Under the pieces are notes generated by a model, which was given only the letters and a program-made list of their open reading frames with translations, did not search any database and was not told the DNA's origin. A program made the translations under genes and the position numbers. A stretch of DNA of 64,000 nucleotides from Streptomyces sp. NBC_00582 (GTDB taxonomy: Bacteria; Actinomycetota; Actinomycetes; Streptomycetales; Streptomycetaceae): the NCBI RefSeq assembly GCF_036345155.1, contig NZ_CP107772.1, forward strand, positions 8,122,001 to 8,186,000. Reading direction: 5' to 3'. This document shows positions 33,833-42,295 of the stretch, in pieces; position 1 is the stretch's first letter; each line of letters begins with the position of its first letter.

Positions 33833-35508
33833 CCACCGACCACGACGAGCTGCGCGACCTGGTGGCCGCCGCGGCCTTCGACGCCGTCACACCCGCCGAG
33901 AGGAGGACGGTGGCCCGGCACCTGGGCGCCTGCGCCCCGTGCGCGACCGAGGCGGCCCGACTGCACGAGACCGTACGCCTGCTGGACATGCCCCCCGGGC
34001 CCGACACCGGGCCATACACCGCGGCCACCGGGACGGACGCCGGGACCGGGACCGAGGCCGGGACCGTGGTGGGGGCAGCGGCAGGGGACGGCACCGGGGC
34101 GGGCGCCGGGGCCGAGGTCGGAGGCGGCACCGGGACCGATGCCGGGGCCGGCGCCTGGGACGACACCGGCCCCGACGTGGGGACGGACGCCTGGGACGGC
34201 ACCGGGGCCGGCGCCTGGGACGCCGCCGGACCCGATGTCTTGGGTGACGCCGGCACTGACGTCGGCACCGACGTGGGGACGGACGCCGGGGGCGGCACCG
34301 GGACCGATGCCGGGGTCGACGCCTGGGTCGATGCCTTGGGCGACGCCGGCACCGACGTGGGGACGGACGCCGGGGGCCGCACCGGGACCGATGCCGTGGC
34401 CGGCGCCTGGGTCGATGCCTTGGGCGACGCCGGCACCGACGTGGGGACGGACGCCGGGGGCCGCACCGGGACCGATGCCGTGGCCGGCGCCTGGGTCGAT
34501 GCCTTGGGCGACGCCGGCACCGACGTGGGGACGGACGCCGGGGGCCGCACCGGGGCCGACGCCTGGGACGACGCCTGGGGCGGCACCGGGACCGACGCCT
34601 GGGATCGCGGCGGGGCGGACGCCGGGGCGCGTGCCGGGGCCGTGGTCGGGGCAGGGGGTGAGGACGTGGTGGCCGGGCTGTTCGGCGGCCGTCGGCGGCC
34701 GGGGCACGCGCTGCGGCCGCCGGCCGTGCCGGTGGCCGGGCACGCCGCCGCCTACGCCGCGGCCGTGGCCGCCCTCACCGCACTGCTGCCCCACGTGGAC
34801 GGCACCGGGGGACACCACCGCTGGAAGGTCCCGGTCGTGCACGACTGGGACGTCCAGGCCACCCTCGCCCATCTCCTCGCCGCCGACGAACAGCTCGCGG
34901 GGCAGCTCGGCGTGGAGCCGAGGGTGCCGCCCTCACCGGTCGTGGACGGCGAGCCCTGGGAGGCGTACTGGAACCGGCGCACCGCCGACACCGTCCGCCA
35001 CGAACTCCGGCACGCACCCGGGCACACGCGCGCCGCCTGGCAGGCCCAGGCGGCCGCGCTGCTCGCCGCACCCGAGGCCCACGACCCCGAACGGGCCGCC
35101 CGCCCGGTCGCGTTGATGGGCATGCTGCTGCCCGTCGCCGACCACTTCGCCGTACGGGCCTTCGAGACCTGGATCCACACCGACGACATCGGCCGCGCCC
35201 TCGGCCTCCATGTCCCACCGCCGCCCGCGCCGCATCTGGAGCGTCTCGTCGGGCTGGCGGTGGGCGCCCTCGGTCAGGCCCTGGGCCCCGCCGCCCCGCC
35301 CGTGCGCTGCACGGTCACCGGCATCGGTGCGTGGACCCTGGGCGCCGGCATCGGTCCGGTGCGGGCCGAACTCGCCCTGGAGGCCGTCGAGTTCTGCTTC
35401 CTGGCGGGCGGCCGACGCGCCCCGGACACGGTGCCGCACACGGCCACGGGCGACGCCGCCGCCGTACGGAACGTACTGGAGCGGACGGCGGCGCTGGCGT
35501 GGCTGTAG
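33829..35508 (+). CDS. Zinc-finger anti-sigma / maleylpyruvate-isomerase-like protein with expanded repeat linker
   Basis: A 559-residue protein coupled to the ECF sigma gene. Residues 31-38 are HLGACAPC, the HxxxCxxC zinc motif of anti-sigma factors. Residues about 62-285 are almost only Asp, Gly, Thr, Ala, Val and Trp, including a 28-residue tandem repeat. Residues about 300-559 resemble the mycothiol-dependent maleylpyruvate isomerase (MDMPI) fold, with HDWDVQATLAHLLAADEQL and FETWIHTDDIGRALGL. Comparable proteins are, as I recall, nearer 300 residues, so the linker is a large acidic expansion. Redox sensing through mycothiol is a reasonable guess. Confidence 0.8.
   Translation: MTTDHDELRDLVAAAAFDAVTPAERRTVARHLGACAPCATEAARLHETVRLLDMPPGPDTGPYTAATGTDAGTGTEAGTVVGAAAGDGTGAGAGAEVGGGTGTDAGAGAWDDTGPDVGTDAWDGTGAGAWDAAGPDVLGDAGTDVGTDVGTDAGGGTGTDAGVDAWVDALGDAGTDVGTDAGGRTGTDAVAGAWVDALGDAGTDVGTDAGGRTGTDAVAGAWVDALGDAGTDVGTDAGGRTGADAWDDAWGGTGTDAWDRGGADAGARAGAVVGAGGEDVVAGLFGGRRRPGHALRPPAVPVAGHAAAYAAAVAALTALLPHVDGTGGHHRWKVPVVHDWDVQATLAHLLAADEQLAGQLGVEPRVPPSPVVDGEPWEAYWNRRTADTVRHELRHAPGHTRAAWQAQAAALLAAPEAHDPERAARPVALMGMLLPVADHFAVRAFETWIHTDDIGRALGLHVPPPPAPHLERLVGLAVGALGQALGPAAPPVRCTVTGIGAWTLGAGIGPVRAELALEAVEFCFLAGGRRAPDTVPHTATGDAAAVRNVLERTAALAWL
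34321..34560. repeat. 84-bp in-frame tandem repeat, about 2.9 copies
   Basis: Copies begin at 34321, 34405 and 34489 with GCCTGGGTCGATGCCTTGGG and are nearly identical; the third breaks off after 72 bases. Each encodes 28 residues (WVDALGDAGTDVGTDAGG, then RTGTDAVAGA). The surrounding 34020-34680 is degenerate repeat of the same composition, so the array probably grew by slippage or unequal crossover. Confidence 0.95.
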
Positions 35509-35517
35509 GCCCGGCCC

Positions 35518-36405
35518 TCAGTGGACGGGGGTGAAGTCCCTCGCCCCGATGAACTCCGGTCGGCGCACCGGCGCGGCGAACGGCTCCACCGCCGCGTTCT
35601 CCACGCTGTTGAACACGATGAAGACGTTGCTGCGCGGGAACGGCGTGATGTTGTCGCCCGAGCCGTGCATGGCGTTGCAGTCGAACCAGGTCGCCGAGCC
35701 CGCCCGGCCGGTGAACAGCCGGATGCCGTACTCGCCCGCCAGCGTGGTCAGCGCCTCGTCCGAGGGCGTGCCCGCGTCCTGCATCTGCAGCGACTTCTTG
35801 TAGTTGTCCTTCGGTGTGGCGCCCGCGCAGCCGAGGAACGTCCGGTGCGAGCCCGGCATGATCATCAGGCCGCCGTTGGTGTCGAGGTTCTCGGTCAGCG
35901 CGATCGACACGGACACCGTCCGCATGTTCGGCAGCCCGTCCTCCGCGTGCCAGGTCTCGAAGTCGGAGTGCCAGTAGAAGCCGCCCGCCCCGAAACCCGG
36001 CTTGACGTTGATCCGGGACTGGTGCACGTACACGTCCGAGCCGAGGATCTGCCGGGCCCGCCCGACCACCCGCTCGTCCCGCACGAGCGCCGCGAAGACG
36101 GGGCTCAGCCGGTGCACCTCGAAGACCGAGCGGATCTCCTTGGAGCGGGGCTCGACGATCGACCGTTCGTCGGCCCGGATCTCCGGGTCGGTGACGAGCC
36201 GCTCCAGCTCCCGCCGGCAGACGGCCACCTCGTCGTCGCTGATGAGCTGTTCGACGGTGAGGAAGCCGTCGCGCTCGTACGTCTGGAGTTCGGCCGACGG
36301 GATCGGGCCCGGGGTGCTGGGGGACCCCCAGACGACGGGGTCCTGGCGGGGGACGGACACCTCGGTGGTGCCGCGGGTGGGATAGAGATCGGTGACGGTG
36401 GTCAT
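35518..36405 (-). CDS. ectD: Ectoine hydroxylase
   Basis: A 295-residue Fe(II)/2-oxoglutarate dioxygenase that converts ectoine to 5-hydroxyectoine. ATG 36405 has GGAGG ten bases upstream; GTG 36414 is too close to it. The signature FYWHSDFETWHAEDG contains the iron ligands His and Asp; the second His is in NAMHGSGDN. RSNVFIVFNSVEN is also conserved. It is the last gene of ectABCD and its upstream gene ends six bases before the chosen start. Only nine bases separate it from the convergent gene ending at 35508. Confidence 0.96.
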   Translation of the reverse strand: MTTVTDLYPTRGTTEVSVPRQDPVVWGSPSTPGPIPSAELQTYERDGFLTVEQLISDDEVAVCRRELERLVTDPEIRADERSIVEPRSKEIRSVFEVHRLSPVFAALVRDERVVGRARQILGSDVYVHQSRINVKPGFGAGGFYWHSDFETWHAEDGLPNMRTVSVSIALTENLDTNGGLMIMPGSHRTFLGCAGATPKDNYKKSLQMQDAGTPSDEALTTLAGEYGIRLFTGRAGSATWFDCNAMHGSGDNITPFPRSNVFIVFNSVENAAVEPFAAPVRRPEFIGARDFTPVH

Positions 36406-36410
36406 GACGG

Positions 36411-36830
36411 TCACACCTCCTCGGGTTCGGTGAGCTCGGGCTCGGTGAGCAGGGGATAGACGCCGTTCTCGTCGTGGTCCTCCCGGCCCGTCACGGGCGG
36501 GTTGAACACGCAGAGGCAGCGGAAGTCCTCCAGGACGCGCAGCGTGTGCCGCTCATGGCCGTCCAGGAGGTACAGGGTTCCGGGAGTGATCGAGTGGGTC
36601 GTCCCGGTCTCGTGGTCGGTGAGCTCGGCGGCGCCCTCCACACAGACCACGGCCTCGATGTGGTTGGCGTACCACATCGACGTCTCGGTACCGGCGTACA
36701 GAATCGTCTCGTGCAGGGAGAACCCGACCCGCTCCCGGGCCAGCACGATCCGCTTGCTCTCCCAGGTGCCGGACGCGGCCCGCACATGCCGGTCGGTGTT
36801 CTCGATGTCCTTGAACGAACGGACGATCAT
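36411..36830 (-). CDS. ectC: L-ectoine synthase
   Basis: A 139-residue cupin enzyme that cyclises N-gamma-acetyl-diaminobutyrate to ectoine. It starts [16 protein letters not shown] and has the cupin core [20 protein letters not shown] and [14 protein letters not shown], both typical of EctC. Length is normal for the family. It is cytoplasmic and lies 24 bases after ectB. Confidence 0.97.
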   Translation of the reverse strand: MIVRSFKDIENTDRHVRAASGTWESKRIVLARERVGFSLHETILYAGTETSMWYANHIEAVVCVEGAAELTDHETGTTHSITPGTLYLLDGHERHTLRVLEDFRCLCVFNPPVTGREDHDENGVYPLLTEPELTEPEEV

Positions 36831-36854
36831 GGCGTTCCTCTCCGCCGGTGGCTG

Positions 36855-38126
36855 CTAGACGGTTTCCCGGACGGCACGGGCCAGCACGCTCAGGCCCTCG
36901 TCCAGCTCCTCCGGGGCGACGGTCAGGGCCGGCAGCAGCTTGACGACCTCGCTCTCCGGGCCGGAGGTCTCGATCAGCAGCCCCAGCTCGAAGGCGCGCC
37001 GCGCGACCCGTGCGGCCCGCTCCTTGTCGTGGAACTCCAGCCCCCACACGAGACCCCGCCCCCGGTACTCCTTCACATCGGCGAGGTTCTCCTCGGTGAT
37101 CGAGATCAGCGCCTCCTCCACCTGCTCGCCGCGCGCGCGGGTCTGCTTCTCCATGACGGACCCGTCGGCCCAGTACGTCTCCAGCGCCGCGGTCGCGGTC
37201 ACGAAGGCCGGGTTGTTGCCGCGGAAGGTGCCGTTGTGCTCGCCCGGCTCCCACACGTCCAGCTCCGGCCGGAACAGACACAGCGACATGGGCAGTCCGT
37301 ACCCGCTGATGGACTTCGACACGGTGACGATGTCGGGGGTGATCCCGGCCTCCTCGAAGGAGAAGAAGGCACCGGTGCGCCCGCACCCCATCTGGATGTC
37401 GTCGACGATCAGCAGCATGTCCTGCCGCTCGCACAACTCCTTCAGGGCGCGCAGCCACGCGGGCCGGGCCACATTGATCCCGCCCTCGCCCTGCACGGTC
37501 TCCACGATCACCGCGGCCGGCTTGTTGAGCCCGGACCCCTGGTCCTCCAGGAGCCGCTCGAACCACAGGAAGTCCGGGACGGTCCCCTCGAAGTAGTTGT
37601 CGAAGGGCATCGGCGTGCCGTGCACCAGCGGAATCCCGGCGCCGGCCCGCTTGAAGGCGTTCCCCGTGACGGCCAGCGACCCGAGCGACATGCCGTGGAA
37701 GGCGTTGGTGAACGACACGATCGCCTCGCGCCCCTTCACCTTCCGCGCCAGTTTCAGCGCGGACTCCACCGCGTTGGTGCCGGTCGGTCCGGGGAACATC
37801 ACCTTGTACGGCAGGTCGCGCGGCCGCAGGACCAGCTCCCGGAAGGCCTCCAGGAAGCCGCGCTTGGCGACGGTCGACATGTCGAGCGCGTGGGTCACCC
37901 CGTCCCGCGCCAGATAGTCGATCAGCGCCCGTTTCAGTACGGGGTTGTTGTGGCCGTAGTTGAGAGAGCCGGCACCGGCGAAGAAGTCGAGGTACCGGTG
38001 GCCGTCCTCGTCGTACATCAGGCTGCCCTGCGCACGGTCGAAGACGGCGGGCCAGCCACGGCAGTAGCTGCGCACCTCGGACTCGAGGGTCTCGAACACG
38101 CTGAGGTCGGGCTGGGTGATGGTCAC
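36855..38126 (-). CDS. ectB: Diaminobutyrate-2-oxoglutarate aminotransferase
   Basis: A 423-residue class III PLP aminotransferase making L-2,4-diaminobutyrate from aspartate semialdehyde. GTG 38126 has GAGGAG upstream. FFAGAGSLNYGHNNPVLK near residue 50, the PLP-contacting VDDIQMGCGRTG, and the Schiff-base Lys in VSKSISGYGLP are all present. The frame stays open further upstream through ectA, but that is not coding in this phase. Confidence 0.97.
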   Translation of the reverse strand: MTITQPDLSVFETLESEVRSYCRGWPAVFDRAQGSLMYDEDGHRYLDFFAGAGSLNYGHNNPVLKRALIDYLARDGVTHALDMSTVAKRGFLEAFRELVLRPRDLPYKVMFPGPTGTNAVESALKLARKVKGREAIVSFTNAFHGMSLGSLAVTGNAFKRAGAGIPLVHGTPMPFDNYFEGTVPDFLWFERLLEDQGSGLNKPAAVIVETVQGEGGINVARPAWLRALKELCERQDMLLIVDDIQMGCGRTGAFFSFEEAGITPDIVTVSKSISGYGLPMSLCLFRPELDVWEPGEHNGTFRGNNPAFVTATAALETYWADGSVMEKQTRARGEQVEEALISITEENLADVKEYRGRGLVWGLEFHDKERAARVARRAFELGLLIETSGPESEVVKLLPALTVAPEELDEGLSVLARAVRETV

Positions 38127-38161
38127 GGCGAAATCGCTCCTCGGTGTGGGGGACTGAGGGA

Positions 38162-38680
38162 TCAGCGGGTGTGGGGGAGGGACAGGGGCCCGATGCGGTA
38201 CAGCACCTCGGGGTCGTGCGGACCGTCCGGGAACAGCCCGGTGCCGAACAGCACCCGCCGACTGACCCGGGCGCCGTGGCGGGCGGCGTACGACGTGAAC
38301 AGCCGCTCGGAAGCGGTGTTGCCCGGGGTGATGGTGGTCTCGACGGCGGTGATGGGGCGCTCGGCGGCGAGCCGTGCCGTCAGTCCGTCGAGCAGCGCGG
38401 CGGCCAGACCCCGGCCCCGGTACGCGGCGTCGACGGCCACCTGCCAGACCAGCAGGGTGCGGGGGTCCGCCGGGCGTACGTACCCGGTGACGAACCCGAC
38501 CGGTTCCCCGTCGTCCGTACGCGCCACCGCCGAGGTGCCGGCGAAGTCGCGGCACCACAGCAGATAGCTGTAGGACGAGTTCAGATCCAGGCTCCCGGAT
38601 TCCTTGGCAATACGCCAGAGAACCGCGCCGTCCGTCACGGAAGGGCGGTCGATGAGCAGGTCTGCTTGTGCGGCGGTCAT
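38162..38680 (-). CDS. ectA: Diaminobutyrate acetyltransferase
   Basis: A 172-residue GNAT enzyme, first gene of the ectABCD operon. DGAVLWRIAKESGSLDLNSS and YSYLLWCRDFAGTSAVA are EctA signatures, and VAVDAAYRGRGLAAALLDGL is the acetyl-CoA site. It acetylates diaminobutyrate. No aspartokinase gene is linked. The promoter must lie in the 220-base gap upstream. Confidence 0.97.
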   Translation of the reverse strand: MTAAQADLLIDRPSVTDGAVLWRIAKESGSLDLNSSYSYLLWCRDFAGTSAVARTDDGEPVGFVTGYVRPADPRTLLVWQVAVDAAYRGRGLAAALLDGLTARLAAERPITAVETTITPGNTASERLFTSYAARHGARVSRRVLFGTGLFPDGPHDPEVLYRIGPLSLPHTR

Positions 38681-38900
38681 GCGGATTGAACTTACCCAGG
38701 GAAATTCAATGACGCATGGAGGGGTCGTGGGGATTCCGTGATGCCAGAGAGGCCGAGGGGTTCTATGCCCCTTTTCTCCCGGTAAAAAAGCCGCATAACG
38801 CCCACGTTGTGCAATGCGTCACCCACTCCTGGCGGGTGCGAAATCTCCCGGGTTTAGCGGAAGGAAAACCGGGCAGAAGAACTCAGGAATTCCCCCGAAT
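38681..38900 (-). promoter_or_regulatory. ect operon upstream region
   Basis: This 220-base gap is clearly richer in A/T than the rest of the window (AATTC and TAAAAAAG runs) and must contain the osmotically controlled ectA promoter, read on the minus strand. I could not assign -10 and -35 boxes with confidence. The DinB gene ends at its far edge. Short open frames crossing it look non-coding. Confidence 0.5.
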
Positions 38901-39428
38901 TCAGACCCCGGTAACCCCGTCGATTTGTTCCCGGAGAATGTCCGCGTGACCGTTGTGGCGGGCGTACTCCTCGATGAGATGAATGAGCACCCAGCGCAGA
39001 CTGACCACGGCACCGGTCATCGGACCGTCGACGATCCGCCCGGTCTCCTCCAGGGACCGCCCGGCGATCAGCTCACGCCCCCGCGCCACCTCCCGCCGCC
39101 AGACCTCCAGCACCTCGTCCAGCCCTCGCGCGGGATCGAGCGCGTACCCGGTCTCCTCCTCGAACACCACCGGCACGTCCAGCCCGGCGAACACCCGCTG
39201 GAACCAGTTCCGCTCGACCTCGGTGAGATGCTGCGCGAGCCCCAGCAGCGTCAGCTCGGACGGCGAGGCCGCCGCCGTCCGCGCCTGCCGGTCGTCCAGC
39301 CCCGCGCACTTCAGCTCCAACGTGGCCCGATGAAAGTCCAACCAGCTCTCCAGCATGGGAAGTTCATCACCGGTCAGGAGGGGAACGGGCCGGCCGTCGG
39401 GAAGCCTCTGAGGCGTTTCGGTGCTCAT
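38901..39428 (-). CDS. DinB/DUF664 family protein
   Basis: A 175-residue four-helix protein of the DinB/mycothiol-transferase superfamily. Key histidines lie in [18 protein letters not shown], and in the final helix [20 protein letters not shown], which holds the metal-binding HxxxH-like pattern. Actinobacterial members include mycothiol-dependent transferases and detoxification enzymes. Substrate unknown. It is followed by the ectA promoter region. Confidence 0.85.
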   Translation of the reverse strand: MSTETPQRLPDGRPVPLLTGDELPMLESWLDFHRATLELKCAGLDDRQARTAAASPSELTLLGLAQHLTEVERNWFQRVFAGLDVPVVFEEETGYALDPARGLDEVLEVWRREVARGRELIAGRSLEETGRIVDGPMTGAVVSLRWVLIHLIEEYARHNGHADILREQIDGVTGV

Positions 39429-39472
39429 CCGCCGAGCATGGCACGCACCACTGACCCACAGCCCGCTTCACG

Positions 39473-39560
39473 ACGCCGGACACTCCATCTCAGCCAGTCC
39501 GGCGTGCGACGACGGAGGTCCTTCAGAACAGAAGCGGGGCTCCGGGGTCAGCGGCCCTGC
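39473..39560. repeat. Dispersed palindromic repeat, copy A
   Basis: ACGCCGGAC (39473-39481) pairs with GTCCGGCGT (39497-39505), followed by GACGACGGAGGTCCTTCAGA and a GGGGCTCCGGGG stretch. Copy B at 39728 has the same order of hairpin, GACGACGAGG and TTCAGGGCCG. I recall this CGTCCGGCG...GACGAGG unit from Streptomyces intergenic regions. Confidence 0.65.
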
Positions 39561-39589
39561 GGCGGCGACCGGGGCGAGGCGGCGTGGCC

Positions 39590-39715
39590 GCAGCCGAGGC
39601 GGCGGCCGGGGCCGGGACGGTGGCCGCGCGCCGGTCGGTGGCCGGGGCCGGGACGGTGGCCGGGCGTGAGGCGGTGGCGGGGGCCGAGGTGCTGGCCGCC
39701 GCCCAGGCAACGGCA
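39590..39715. repeat. 18-bp minisatellite array 1
   Basis: About seven degenerate 18-bp units such as GGTGGCCGGGGCCGGGAC, GGTGGCCGCGCGCCGGTC and GGTGGCCGGGCGTGAGGC. Unit length is a multiple of three, which keeps frames open on both strands, but no start site or family similarity supports a gene. The last units resemble the end of array 2. Confidence 0.85.
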
Positions 39716-39727
39716 GCCGGCTTCGTG

Positions 39728-39810
39728 GCGCCGGACGGCCGATCTCAGCCCGTCCGGCGCTTGACGACGAGGCCCGTTCAGGGCCGATGGGGGGCAGCGG
39801 CCCCGAGGCG
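39728..39810. repeat. Dispersed palindromic repeat, copy B
   Basis: GCGCCGGACGG (39728-39738) and CCGTCCGGCGC (39750-39760) form a perfect 11-bp stem with an 11-base loop, followed by TTGACGACGAGGCCCGTTCA and GGGCCGATGGGGGGCAGCGG. It separates the two minisatellite arrays and is the better-preserved copy. Confidence 0.7.
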
Positions 39811-40125
39811 GCGGCCGGCCCCCGAGGCGGTGGCCGGGGCCGGGACGGTGGCCGCGCGCCGGTCGGCGGCCGGGGCCGGGAGGGTGGCCGCGCGTGAGGC
39901 GGTGGCCGGAGCCGAGGCGGTGGCCCGGGCCGGGGCGGTGGCCGCGCGCCGGTCGGTGGCCGGGGCCGGGACGGTGGCCGGTTGGTGGCCGGGGCCGGGA
40001 CGGTGGCCGCGCGCCGGTCGGCGGCCGGGGCCGGGACGGTGGCCGGTCGGCGGCTGGGGCCGGGACGGTGGCCGGTTGGTGGCCGGGGCCGAGGTGCTGG
40101 CCGCCGCCCGGGCAGCCGCAGGCCC
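39807..40125. repeat. 18-bp minisatellite array 2
   Basis: About 17 units of the same 18-bp family as array 1, with several 1-2 base phase slips (GGTTGGTGGCC junctions). The final units GCCGAGGTGCTGGCCGCCGC repeat the end of array 1, so the block seems to have been duplicated around the dispersed repeat. No gene is supported in 39429-40143. Confidence 0.85.
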
Positions 40126-40143
40126 CGCGATGGTGGGTCGCGC

Positions 40144-41244
40144 CTACGCCCAGGTCCGCTCCACCGCGCGGAGCGCCTCCGGCACGTCCACCTCGAGGCC
40201 GGACTCCGTCAGTGCGGTGCCCAGGGCCACCAGGCTCCCCCGCACCGCGCCCCGCGTGGCGTCCACCCCGTAGTGGTTCACCCGGATCATCTCCTTGGCC
40301 AGCGCACCCCCACCCGCCGCCAGCGGCAGCGCGGGATCCATCGCCAGCGCCCGCCCCACCACCTCCGAGGCCACGACCCCCGGCGGTACCCGCAGCGTCG
40401 TGGCGACGGGCGCCGCCTCCGCCGCCCGGTGGACGTACGGCTCCAGACCTCCGCCCAGCGCCAGCGCCCCCGCACGCGTCGCCGCCGCGGCCGTCGCGTG
40501 CCGGCGCATCACGGTCTGCGGCCCCTCCGCCTCGATCCGCTCCAGGCACGCCTCCAGCGCCAGCATCTCCACCTGCGCCGGCGCGTGCGGCAGCGCCGCG
40601 CGTCCGCCGTCGATCCACCGCGCCTTCCAGTCCAGCAGCGAGAGGTACGACCGCCGCGGCGCCCGCGGGTTCGCCGCCATCCGCGCCCACGCCCGCTCGC
40701 TGACCGACACCGCCGACACGCCCGCGGGCCCGCCCATCGCCTTCTGCGCGCCGATCACGCACAGGTCGACACCCCACACGTCCGGCAGCACCGGCTCGGC
40801 CCCCACGGAGGCGACGGCGTCCAGATAGAACAGCGCCCCCTGCTCCTTCACCGCCTCACCGATCTCCGCCACCGGGTTGGTGTTGCCGGTCGCCGCCTCC
40901 GCGTGCACCAGCGAGACGAAGTCGATCTCCGGGTGCTCGGCGAACGCCTCCCGGATCCGCGCCGCCGTCACCGCCGTGTGGAACGGCACCGCCAGATCGA
41001 TCACCGTGGCGCCGCAGTCCCGCAGCCAGTCGCCGAAGGTCTGCCCGTACGGGCCGGTGATCACGTTGAGCGCCGTCGTACCCGGCCCCGCGGTCCCCCG
41101 GATCGCGCCCTCCAGCGGCAGCAACGCCTCCCCCTGCATGATCACGACGTCCTGCTCGGTGCCCAGCAGCCGCGCCACCCGGTCCTCGACCGAGGCGAAA
41201 CGGGCGGCACTCAGCGGGGCCAGGTCCAGGAACGGGTGCGTCAC
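40144..41244 (-). CDS. Class V aminotransferase (alanine-glyoxylate / pyridoxamine-pyruvate type)
   Basis: A 366-residue PLP enzyme. VHAEAATGNTNPVAEIGEAV and FYLDAVASVGAEP are the substrate and cofactor-ring segments, and the Schiff-base Lys is in VIGAQKAMGGPAGVS. This pattern fits the alanine-glyoxylate or pyridoxamine-pyruvate aminotransferase branch. The C-terminus (AVERTWA) ends just before the minisatellite. It is divergent from the glutamate-type ABC operon with a 175-base gap. Substrate is uncertain. Confidence 0.85.
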   Translation of the reverse strand: MTHPFLDLAPLSAARFASVEDRVARLLGTEQDVVIMQGEALLPLEGAIRGTAGPGTTALNVITGPYGQTFGDWLRDCGATVIDLAVPFHTAVTAARIREAFAEHPEIDFVSLVHAEAATGNTNPVAEIGEAVKEQGALFYLDAVASVGAEPVLPDVWGVDLCVIGAQKAMGGPAGVSAVSVSERAWARMAANPRAPRRSYLSLLDWKARWIDGGRAALPHAPAQVEMLALEACLERIEAEGPQTVMRRHATAAAATRAGALALGGGLEPYVHRAAEAAPVATTLRVPPGVVASEVVGRALAMDPALPLAAGGGALAKEMIRVNHYGVDATRGAVRGSLVALGTALTESGLEVDVPEALRAVERTWA

Positions 41245-41352
41245 AGCGGTGCTCTCTTCTCACTCACGGGGTATGAGGTCACGAGAGTAACCGCCACCCC
41301 GCCCCGACCCCCGACCGGTGACTTCTCAGGCAGAACGGCCCCGAAGCCATCG

Positions 41353-41387
41353 GTTTGGTTTGAGAGACCCAAACATCTCCTTATAAT
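41353..41387 (+). promoter_or_regulatory. Near-consensus promoter with overlapping inverted repeat
   Basis: TTGAGA (41360-41365), a 16-base spacer and TATAAT (41382-41387) form a strong sigma-70-type promoter 33 bases before the binding-protein start. The -35 box is covered by GTTTG-N7-CAAAC (41358-41374), also readable as GTTTGG-N10-CCAAAC (41353-41374), a likely operator. AGGAGG precedes the GTG. Confidence 0.75.
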
Positions 41388-41419
41388 CGGAACCCATAGT
41401 TCCCTCACAGGAGGTCCCC

Positions 41420-42295
41420 GTGAACACCGTCCCCGGCCGCCGGGCCCGCACTCTGCCCCGCGTCCTGGCCGCCCTCACCGCGACGGCCGGGCTGGTGCTC
41501 GTGTCCGCCTGCACCTCCAGCGACGACGGCTCGAGCGGCTCCAAGACCGCCGCCGGCGGCGTCGAACTGGTCAAGGCCGGACAGCTCACCACCTGCACGC
41601 ACCTCCCGTACCCGCCGTTCCAGTCGGAGATCGACGGCAAGGTGCAGGGCTTCGACGTCTCGCTGATCGACCTGGTCGCCGACGACCTCGGTGTGAAGCA
41701 GCAGATCCTCGACACCCCGTTCGAGAACTTCAAGACGGGCGCCTTCCTGAACTCCGGCGAGTGCGACCTGGCCGCGGCCGGTATGACCATCACCGAGGAG
41801 CGCAAGAAGAACGTCGACTTCTCCGACCCGTACTTCGACGCCACCCAGGCCGTCCTCGTCGACAAGAACGCCGACGTGAACTCCCTCGCCGACGTGAAGG
41901 CCCGGAACCTCAAGCTGGGCGCCCAGGCGCAGACCACCGGTGAGGACTACGTCAAGAAGGAGGGCTTCGACCCGGTCTCCTTCGAGTCCTCCGACGCCGT
42001 CCTCAACGGACTGCGCACCGGCCAGGTCAAGGCCGTCGTCATCGACTACCCGGTCGTCCAGGGCTGGCTGAAGGACAAGGCCAACGCCGACGCCTTCAAG
42101 GTCGTCGACAACCTCAACACGGGCGAGCAGTACGGCTTCACGGTGAAGAAGGGCAACACCAAGCTCCTCGCCGCCGTCAACAAGGCGCTCGCCGACGCCA
42201 AGGCCGACGGCACCTACAAGAAGCTCTACGAGAAGTGGATCGGTCCCTACGACGAGTCGGCCGCGTCGCCGTCCGCCTCGCCGTCCGCGTCATGA
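41420..42295 (+). CDS. Amino-acid ABC transporter substrate-binding lipoprotein
   Basis: A 291-residue family 3 solute-binding protein, GTG 41420. The signal ends at the lipobox LVLVSAC near residue 31, with a Ser/Asp/Gly tether. The ligand domain begins AGQLTTCTHLPYPPFQ, with GFDVSLIDLVADDL, the GMTITEERKKNVDFSDPYF signature and a C-terminal Ser/Ala tail (SPSASPSAS). It belongs with the two following genes and probably binds glutamate or another polar amino acid; specificity is not certain. Confidence 0.9.
   Translation: MNTVPGRRARTLPRVLAALTATAGLVLVSACTSSDDGSSGSKTAAGGVELVKAGQLTTCTHLPYPPFQSEIDGKVQGFDVSLIDLVADDLGVKQQILDTPFENFKTGAFLNSGECDLAAAGMTITEERKKNVDFSDPYFDATQAVLVDKNADVNSLADVKARNLKLGAQAQTTGEDYVKKEGFDPVSFESSDAVLNGLRTGQVKAVVIDYPVVQGWLKDKANADAFKVVDNLNTGEQYGFTVKKGNTKLLAAVNKALADAKADGTYKKLYEKWIGPYDESAASPSASPSAS

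Noticed and set aside
38716..38949. Small plus-strand frame crossing the ectA upstream gap
   Set aside because: No ribosome-binding site or similarity, and it covers a region that must contain the ect promoter.
39548..40777. Open frames of up to 400 codons through the minisatellite
   Set aside because: An 18-bp unit keeps all frames open; translations are simple Arg/Pro/Gly or Ala/Val/Gly repeats and one overlaps a real aminotransferase antisense.
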